Source: Symsagittifera roscoffensis
Taxonomy: Eukaryota; Xenacoelomorpha; Acoela; Convolutidae
Assembly (NCBI RefSeq): GCF_963678635.1
Contig: NC_087068.1
Span: 30,072,318 to 30,136,317 of the forward strand
Direction: 5' to 3'
Length of the DNA stretch: 64,000 nt
Below, in pieces: positions 56,289 through 64,000 of the stretch. A program made the position numbers and the translations under genes. The notes beneath the pieces are model-generated. The model searched no databases, was not told the DNA's origin, and worked only from the letters and a program-made list of their open reading frames with translations. Numbering within the stretch: the first letter of the stretch is position 1; the number at the start of each line of letters is the position of its first letter.

Positions 56289-58245
56289 ACTCCACGATTT
56301 TTGCTTTGATTTGGAAACAAATTTCTTGGCAAAGTTATTCTTTCCATCCTGAGAAAAGAATCCAGGAACTTCTGTAGCTTGTGTTGATGGTCACTAGGTA
56401 TCTGATTATCCCATTTCAAACCTAGCCTCCAAATCTGCTGCAGTAGAGCCTTCAAACGAATTGTTACTGGTGCTATAATTCCTAGAGGGCCGAAAATAGA
56501 CGACAATAAGCTGAAGAGTTTCCGTTGAGTATAAATATCAGCCAGAGTAGGAAAGTTTTGAAGGGGATCAACAAAAAACTCATCACTGTCAATTTTCCAG
56601 TTTTGTCCAAGAACACGAGTTGAAGTTTTTATCTCGTCGTGGTCTTCGCAAGGAATATGTTTCAGGGCGAGCTTGTTGTTAGATAAGAAATTGGTGAGAC
56701 GAAAACCACCTGGTTTTAAAGACTCCCTGGTTTCTCTCGAAACGCATTGTGCTTCACCTAACGTCGGTACTGAGGCAATGTAGTCATCCATGTAAAAACT
56801 GTTTAGAATTGCATCATAAGCCAGAGGAAACGAGTCCTTGTTGTCCAAAGCGCATTTTGTAATGCATAAATAGCGCAGAATGGGGAACATGTGGCTCCAA
56901 ATATTAACCGCGTGTATTCATACTGATGAACTTTTCCGTTATAGCTCCCGAGAAAACGCAAGGCTGGCCTATCTTCTTCACGAATACTTACTTGCATAAA
57001 CAACCCTTCAAAATCGACAAGAAGACCGATAGAATGTTTGCGGAAGCGCAGCAGAATCCCTGTCAGATTTGCAAGTAGATCTGGACCTGTGAGGAGATTG
57101 TTGTTAAGTGATTGGCCCTTAAAAAGAGATGCGTCGTTGGCTACTCTTCTGATTTTTGTTGGTTTATTTGGGTTTTGTACTGGGTGATGTGGTAGATACC
57201 AAATTCGCGAGGGTTTTATTCTTTTCATTTCGACAGGTCGCACGTGTTTCTTTTTGAGGTCATTTACGAGGGTTGCTTCGTAAAAATTTCGTAGATCGTT
57301 GTTTTTAGCAAGTCGGCGATCAAGTGATTTTAGTTGATTACGGGCTATGTAGTAGTTATTCTGCAATTGAATCTCATTCTTCCACGGTAAACCAATTTCA
57401 TACCTTTCTCCTGTGTGATCTATTGTGTTTTCAAGGATCCGAATTGCCGCCAAATTGTTTTCGGTATAAAACTCCTTTTCTGTTGTTTTTTGTCCAGTTT
57501 CTTCAATTTTCCAGAATTGCTGAACTAAGTAGTCTAATGGTTGCTCAACAGATTCATTTGACTTTCTTGTAACGTGGAAAACAAATCCCGAAGTTTGTCT
57601 GTTGCGCACTTTATCCAACCGTGTGGGAGCAATTGTTTGGTGATATTCTCCTGCAATTGTCCAGCCCAGTCGAGTTTGTGTTCCGTGTGGTCGGCAACCA
57701 TTTCCTTCTGCAGGAGGTATATTCAAAAATGGCGTTTTATAAACGTTACGAATTGGAAACGTTTGTACCGTTTGTTTGTACGGTGCTAAATTAAAAGTGT
57801 TGTCTACTTTTGCAACCGGCATCTCATGGTTGATATTTATATATTGTAAAGACATGTTTGCTGTTTCTGATGACAAGATTTCCAAGAAGTCTGCAATTTG
57901 ATCAAGCATAAAGTTAAATTGGCTGCCAGGGTCAATGAGAGCGTAAGTGTCACTCACTTTACCATTATTGACGAACGACACTGGGATCAGCTGTAATTGT
58001 TCAAACAAAATGTTGGGTAACCGTTCAAATGTTGCTTTCTCTGAAGCAGTAAACCATCCATTTTTTTTAAAAATTAATTTCACTGTCCGCTTGTTTTTGT
58101 TGGTGGTATGTGTTTTTGTCAATGCTATGCGACTGGCCGTATCTGCAAGCGGTTGTGGTTGTAAACTCCTTATCATCTTCGTTTTTTCCTGAGACGATTG
58201 CTGCATATGATGCACTGTTTTTGCTTGTAAATCGAGATGGATCAT
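56147..58245 (-). pseudogene. BEL/Pao protease and reverse transcriptase
   Basis: Frame 58245-56803 (480 aa) begins with the end of gag. It has a retropepsin-like site ALIDPGSQF at residues 102-110, where the catalytic triplet reads DPG instead of DSG/DTG, so activity is doubtful. The RT then follows: RRVANDASLFKGQSLNN (motif 2/3 region), LLVDFEGLFMQVSI (motif A) and FGATCSPFCAIYAL (motif B). A frameshift near 56850 leads to frame 56890-56147, with motif C FYMDDYIAS near residue 32, then thumb and connection (FGPLGIIAPVTIRLKALLQ). RT copies the element's RNA. Confidence 0.88.
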
Positions 58246-60805
58246 GACGTGAAGTATGATGGAACCCTCTACATTGCTGACATCGTCTCTCTGAAGTGCA
58301 ATTGTTTCTTGAATGACGAGAACTTAAGCAATTTATGCAGAGCTCATGCTGTTTTACCAAATTAAATTTCTCAACTGGTGCTAAACTCTGGTAGCGGGGG
58401 CAATGAGCCAAAAAATGTTCCTGTGAACAATTGAAGCACTTTTTGGAAGGATATTGGAATTTGGTTGTCGTATTGATGTCAGACCCCATTTTAGCGTTTT
58501 GCTTACTTCCCAAAGACGTTTGATTTTGTGTCTTAAGTTCCTGATCTTTGACCGCTGACGTCCCCAGAAACGAGTGCTCCCCTTGTAATCTTTCCAATAC
58601 TTTAGCTTGTATTTCAAGCCACTCCTGAAACAAATGTACGTTGTTGTTTTGAACATTTTCACGACAGTGTATTCGGTCCATTTCATAAGTAAATTGTCAG
58701 GAACTTCAGTTTTGATAAGTTTGAGTAAAGCTGTAGAATGCAAGTCTGCTTGAAAACCCAAATTTTGGAAGGTTCGAACTAACTGTTTCAAAAAGGATGC
58801 AAATGAAACAACTGAACGATTGTTATTAGTTGAGGACGGCCAAGTTTCAATTTGCTGAATGAAAGCATTTACAATATAGTTTGAGTCGCCAAAATGATTT
58901 TGAAGGTCCCTCAATGCGGCTTTGTAAAAAGCAGGGTTACATGAGTACCCTTTGATGAGTGCTTTTGCTTTTCCTGACACCGAATCTTGTAGATAAGTCA
59001 TCCGGTGAGTGGCACTAATTGTATGATTCCTGTCAACTGTAGCCTGGAACATGTTTATCCAGTCGTGGTAAGCCATCGGATCTCCGTCGTAGTTAGGTAG
59101 CTTGATTGGAGGAAGTTTAACAGAAAACTTATAGTCAATTTTTTCTTGTCCGGGTAAAAAACTTGCGTGAGTTTCAGAGCTGTGCATTGTTGGAATGGGT
59201 TGACCTTGGTTGTAGTTCTGATAATTGATAAATTTTGAATTACTTTCTCCAAATGGATCTCTATTTTGTTGACTGTTTGATGAAATTGGGTTATTTATAG
59301 CCTGATCAAGATGATGTTGTTTATGTAGATTGTTTTTGGTAGCTGTTTCCAACATGAGAATCCGTTATCTGGTTGTAGGGATGGTTTTGAACCGTTGGAA
59401 TGGGCAGCGTTTGGTTGTAGTTAGCATTATTGGTAAATAAAGAATAGTTTTCCCTAAACGCATCTCTATTCTGTTCACTGTTTGATGAAGCTGGGTAATT
59501 TACAACTTGATCAAAATTATGTTGTGAATGTATATTGTTTTTTTTTGTTTCCTTTACTGTCATGAGTGTCTATTATCTGGTTGCATGAATGACTTTGCAC
59601 TAGCAGATAAGGTGGAATTTGGGTGTAGTTAGAATGAATGAGGTATCTTGAATGGTTTTCTCTGTAAGCGAATCTCTATTCTGTTCGCAGCGTGTTGATA
59701 TCGGGTTGTTGAAAATCGGTTCATGACAATGATGTGCATGTAGAATTTGAAATTGATTTTTATCATACTCATGACTATCCACTACCTGGTGCTTTTTATT
59801 ATCCCAATGACTATCCACTACCTGGTTGTTCAAATCCAAAGTTCCTTGAAACTGTTCAACCGAGTGACTTTGAGCAAACGGGTTCCGATTCGCTTGTATG
59901 ACAATAGGGGGAGATGTATACTGCTCTAAATTTTTCTGATGAGTTAGATGGAAATTATTTTCCTTGAAGTTGATGTTTGTATAACGTTTCCTGGTTGCTG
60001 ACGATTGGAATAAGCAAATGAAGATTCCAATGAAAATTTTTCGTGGAGATTTGCATGGACTGCTGGCGCTGAAAACTGAAACGAATCATGGCTTCGATTC
60101 AAATGTAAATTGGCTGGCGATGCTTGTTGTACTGATGTTAGTAGTAGTTGATTCGTTGGTTGAATAGTTTGTTCATATCCTGTAAACCTTTTATGTTCCA
60201 AGCTTTCTTCTCTTGACTGAGAAGTTATAGAGGTCAACTCTCTAGACAATGATTCGTTTGCAGAGTGGTTCAAAGATATTTGCGGTACGTCGGTGGTTGA
60301 GTGTTGGTGAAGTAGCTTGTCGTTCTGTAAGTTAATTGGCTCTTCATAAGATGAATTGTTCACGCGGTTGCTAGAGGGCTGAGTGAAGTGATTTTCGGCA
60401 TGTGTCCTTGACGAAAGGGATTCGCCCGGATAGAGGCGTCGATTTGTTTACGCTTATTGTATTAGAACCAGAACAGCTGGTTAAGTCTTCGCTTAAAGTG
60501 TTGACGTTGTGGGTTAGCTCTAAAAGTTGTCGTGAAAGACATGCACATATCTCCATAGCGTCGTTGTTGACTTCCGAAGATCCATTTGCGACCACTTCCG
60601 TTGCTATTACTTTCATTTCTTCTAATCGGTCTTCTGTTTTCTGCGCCAAAGTCTTCAAAGAACTAATATGGGTCCCTCTTTCTATCTATGACTGTAAGAA
60701 CTCCATAGACCGGCTCATTTCAATTCTAGCCAGCCTGAATTAACTGGAGGCAATTTTTGCAGTTATTGTCGATGTCGACGGTTTGTTGGTATTGGTATCG
60801 TCCAT
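58067..60805 (-). pseudogene. BEL/Pao gag with zinc knuckles and N-terminal internal repeats
   Basis: Probable start at ATG 60805, with two in-frame stops soon after. The frame continues in 60658-60371 (charged helix), 60363-59944 (Gln/Ser-rich) and a repeat region (59839-59321). The main gag domain at 59355-58680 contains LPPIKLPNYDGDPMAYHDWI, the DUF1759-type BEL/Pao gag signature. After a frameshift near 58680, frame 58681-58067 carries the zinc knuckles CFNCSQEHFLAHC, CINCLSSRHSRNNC and CQQCRGFHH. The protein would form the particle around the RNA. Several breaks make it non-functional. Confidence 0.82.
59180..59800 (-). repeat. Three imperfect tandem repeats (about 210 bp) in the gag N-terminal region
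   Basis: Each unit encodes variants of a block with HxxHxxDQ, an N-P-x-S-S motif, the invariant QNRD, NYNQ-PIPT-like endings and a DSH segment. Units lie near 59180-59390, 59390-59600 and 59600-59800. The block next to the conserved gag domain is the best preserved. Confidence 0.75.
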
Positions 60806-62169
60806 AGTTGTTGAGAGCCGTAGATAAGGACGTTTTTTTGCCTCTTATTCAGTTTTACTTCATATTAAAGTTAGAAAAAAAAGCTTCGAATGTTTTTTTT
60901 TGTTTTTTTTTTCAATTTATTTTTGTTAAAATGTTTGCTTTTGTTTCCAAAATATTTAAATGTTTTTGAAGGAAAAAAAATCTTGGTTTTTTTTTATAAA
61001 CTCGAAAGTGAATGATTTTTTTTGTAGTTGTTTCCGTGTTATGGTGATTATCAGGCTACACTCAAAGCAAGGATACAAAGGGACGACAATTTTCCAGAAA
61101 CCACGAGAGGAAAACGCATCTACACACAAACACAATATAAAACGAGACAAAGGAAGGACAATTATATTCACATTAAGACAAGAGAGGCCCAAACAACATG
61201 CTCAGCAACTGCTTCACCATCTTTTATTGTAAAAATATAATCGTCTTTTTTTAACAAAATTAAAAATTCGTCAGATGTTTAATTAGATTGTACAGAAAAA
61301 ATGCAAACAGGAAAGTTCGAAACAGGAAATGATTTTTTTTGTTTTTGTTTTTTACGAAATGATAAAAAGCCGAAAAATAACTATCTTTTGGAAAAGAGGA
61401 TTTTCTGAGTTTTCAACAAAATGAATACATGAGATGCAAGATCCCGTTTACGGGAAAACAAAAAGTCGCGATCGCGTCGTTTCAAATCGGGTTTCTTTTT
61501 TACTCAGATGCGCTCAAAATAACTTGGTTTTCCTTGGTTAGGTGGAGAGCAAGTCTGAAAGGAAAACGGCTAAGAAAACTGATAAATATTAGAGGTTTTG
61601 TTATAAAAACAAGTTTTGTTTTGCTCTCAAACTCGCTCTCCTCAGAGTAGTTACACGCAAATTTGTTCGCTCAACTCGGGGTTACAAATCAATATCAATG
61701 TACAAGTAAACATATATTGATTAATGCAAAGATTTATTCTTTTATGTACATAAAAAGACATGTACATTTATGTAAGACATGTACATTTTGTCAGATATTT
61801 TCTCTTCTTCCTTTTTTCTTCGATGATGTTCTTGTCAAAAATTATTTCCCAATTCTCTGTTTTTCTATGTTTTCTGTTGTTGAATTCGTGACATGCAGCG
61901 GTTGAATATATTTTCCAAATAATGTGAACTGCGCAGTCGGTTGTGTAGTTTCGTCTTCACAAATTATTTTCAAGGGTCAAACGGAAAAATCTGGTGTGCC
62001 AGTCTGAGAAAAATTACCGGGTAAGATCAGGTATCAGGTGTATTGAAAGGGGTTGTTTTTGTTTTTTTTTTGTTTTTTGAGATATCAGAGTGAAAAAAGA
62101 GAATTTTGCTCAAGTTAGTCGGCTTCCAAAAAGGATGATAATTCTCTCTGTTCAGCATTCGCCAAAGCA
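60806..62169 (-). other. 5' leader of the BEL/Pao element
   Basis: 1.36 kb between the 5' LTR and the gag start, AT-rich and non-coding. Just inside the LTR edge the minus strand reads TGCTTTGGCGAATGCTGAAC; TGGCGAATGCTGAAC could be a tRNA primer-binding site, but I cannot match it to a tRNA. Confidence 0.5.
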
Positions 62170-62316
62170 TGTAATGATAATCTTTCTTATCAACAAGATT
62201 CACGAAGGTTTAATTCAAAATTTTCAATGGTATGTTACAAATCGCAGTGACTTTCAGAATCATTTTATGACTTATTCGATGATTTATCATAGCGCGGGAA
62301 AGTTGCTTCAGCAACA
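62170..62316 (-). repeat. 5' LTR of the BEL/Pao element
   Basis: 147 bp, same ends as the 3' LTR. Followed on the plus strand by ACACAATTTTG, giving the putative target duplication. Confidence 0.9.
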
Positions 62317-62889
62317 ACACAATTTTGATTTGATGTTGAGACAATTCGTCAATATAACTTTCATATACTTCGGTGATTGATTGCTGATTTTCATGATTTT
62401 TGTTTGGCTCAATGAGAAAGGGTTTTGACCAACTGTTCTTCGAATACTACTCAGCTTCGAATATAGCAGTTAAATGAAGACTGCTCGTATGCCAGGGTGA
62501 AGTCTTGAATGTTTCGACTGAGCTGTAAGCCAGTTTAAATTATTGTTTGTTGAAAAATTGAATAAATAATTGAGACCAACTTTTCGTTTTCTTTAATCCC
62601 CTAGACGCTAATATGAACTACAAAAGTACGTATTAACGTCTTGTATCCTGATAATAGGAACAAATAACTTGCCTGATTTCATTTTGGAAGTCATTAATCC
62701 GCCGCTTACGCGTGTTTTAAGAACCCAATATCTCGCGCGTTAACCCAAATTTACCAAATTATTAACTTTCAAACCCCCATAACATTACAACAAATCATCA
62801 CAGACAAAATATCTCTTAACTAGAGCCTATTAGTGAACAATATCTTTCAGATGGTCTAGAAACAATTCATCAAAACCCGGGTTGACAAA
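62317..62889. repeat. Flanking DNA with dispersed repeat copy 2 (62480-62830)
   Basis: Diverged second copy of the sequence at 52350-52690. No gene. Confidence 0.45.
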
Positions 62890-64000
62890 AAATGCTTTTC
62901 AAACAATTTTCATGCATGAAAAAGCTGCTTATCATATTTTTTCATAAAATTTCATAGAGCAAAAGTAAGGGCATGAAAAAAGCATCATAAGCAGTTTTTT
63001 GGATACTATGGACTTATATAACAATTTTTTTCCATACTCTGAAAGTACAATTTGATCTTTTTCATCCGCCTTTTTATCCCCAAAACTGCATGAAAATAGC
63101 ATGATACGCTTTTTTCCCATACTATGAAATTGTATGACAATAATTTTTTCCATACTATGAAATTGTATGATAAATATTTTTCTATAAGTAAAAAAACAAA
63201 AAAGTTTGTTTTGAAACTTTGTGTTTCATCTGAAACACTAACCAAGAATTTTTTGTCATGAGAAAACCCAGAGTGTAACTGGCAGTCACCACGCAGATAA
63301 TCTGCATTTGGTAATTTTAGCCATGAAAGGTAAATTAACATTTTTACATGGAACTGTGTACGAAAAATGTAATTTTTTGCATATGGCGAGGTATTTTCAA
63401 AATCAAAATTTCGTGGTTGAGAAAAAAGGCCTGTTTTTTCACGAATTTATTGTTATCTTAGCAAATGAAACTAAACAATTATAATCGCGTCTACAAAACA
63501 AAATACTTTTTTTTTAATTTTTGGATTTTTTGGGTGAAAAAATCGTCCTGGACTACGTTATAAACACAAAAAGTCAAATTTTGCATGCAAAATTTTTTTT
63601 CGAAAAATTTAAATTTGAGCCCAAAAGCAAGTTTGCAAACAAAAAAAGGAAGAAAAATTTTTTATCTTAGCAAAATTACACAAAAATTGTATGACAAGCA
63701 TTTTGTATTAAAATTTTTTCGATACTATGGAATTTTATAACAGATTTTTTCCATACTCTGAAAGTACAATTTGATCTTTTTCATCCGTCTTTTTATCCCC
63801 AAAAGCGCATAAAAATAGCATGATAAGCATTTTTCTATACTATGAAATTGTATGACAAGCATTTTTTCCATACTATCAAATTGTATGATAAACTATTTTT
63901 CCATAAATAAAAAAACAACAAAATTTTTTTTTGGAATTTTGTGTTTAATTCGAAGCAGTAACCAACAATTTTTTGTCACGAAAAATTCCAGAGTGTAACT
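62890..64000. repeat. Direct repeats, 719-bp spacing, cut by the window end
   Basis: A block of about 320 bp (62950-63280) recurs at 63670-64000, sharing TCCATACTCTGAAAGTACAA, TTGATCTTTTTCATCCG, CTTTTTATCCCCAAAA, AATAGCATGATA and, at the end, CCAGAGTGTAACT. Inside each block a smaller unit, ATACTATGAAATTGTATGA, is repeated two or three times at about 30-bp spacing. No coding frame is credible. The second copy ends exactly at the window edge, so the array probably continues. Confidence 0.85.

Larger units (their letters stand above)
54016..62316 (-). mobile_element. BEL/Pao LTR retrotransposon, full length but frameshifted
   Basis: An 8.3-kb element read on the minus strand from the 5' LTR (62316-62170) to the 3' LTR (54162-54016). 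Gag, zinc knuckles, aspartic protease, reverse transcriptase, RNase H and integrase follow in the order expected for the BEL/Pao group. Reading requires at least eight frame changes and a few stops, so this copy is dead. The host flanks ACACG (54011-54015) and ACACA (62317-62321) look like a 5-bp target duplication with one mismatch. A truncated relative lies at 9570-10639. Confidence 0.92.

Noticed and set aside
1-64000. tRNA, rRNA or snRNA genes
   Set aside because: I searched by eye for T-arm GTTCGA patterns and other hallmarks; isolated matches (for example in the LTR near 18268 and at 38020) have no matching acceptor stem or D-arm.

Overview
The window is animal nuclear DNA: AT-rich, gene-poor and crowded with decayed transposable elements. 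Evidence for a metazoan is a spliced axonemal dynein heavy-chain gene with GT-AG introns, a spliced secreted C-type lectin, a BEL/Pao LTR retrotransposon, several CR1/Jockey-like LINEs, hAT-type MITEs and a decayed Polinton. I cannot name the species. An invertebrate with motile cilia or flagella fits best.

Layout. (1) 37-9338, plus strand: the last 12 exons of an inner-arm axonemal dynein heavy chain, intact and phase-consistent, ending the gene. Its introns hold hAT MITEs and a fold-back element. (2) 9.57-17.7 kb: a BEL/Pao relic with its 3' LTR, a near-perfect hairpin, a minus-strand LINE fragment, a plus-strand LINE (PHD finger, ORF1, RT tail) and a second LINE 3' end. (3) 18.0-28.4 kb: a young-looking LTR element on the minus strand, with LTRs of about 860 bp differing at only about 20 sites. 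It encodes Gag with two CCHC knuckles, a retropepsin that stops short, and a long unrecognised ORF behind one in-frame TAG. No reverse transcriptase, RNase H or integrase is visible, and a 3.1-kb leader is full of a short repeated motif. This is the best candidate for something undescribed.

(4) 28.4-44 kb: a gene desert. It contains eroded pieces of a Polinton/Maverick (integrase 37.4-38.3 kb, a pX-like small protein 39.5-39.9 kb, hexon-like major capsid 40.2-40.7 kb) around a 750-bp palindrome. (5) 44.4-47.0 kb: a second plus-strand LINE. (6) 48.4-49.3 kb: a two-exon C-type lectin gene on the minus strand, apparently intact. (7) 50.8-53.1 kb: AT-rich palindromic MITEs, one interrupted by a hAT MITE. 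(8) 54.0-62.3 kb: a complete but multiply frameshifted BEL/Pao element on the minus strand with 147-bp LTRs. (9) 62.3-64 kb: AT-rich direct repeats.

Only two host genes look functional, dynein and the lectin; nearly everything else derives from mobile elements. The two LTR elements contrast sharply. The BEL/Pao copy has all enzyme domains but is broken by frameshifts, while the younger element keeps long open frames but has no enzymes beyond the protease and presumably depended on another element's polymerase and integrase.
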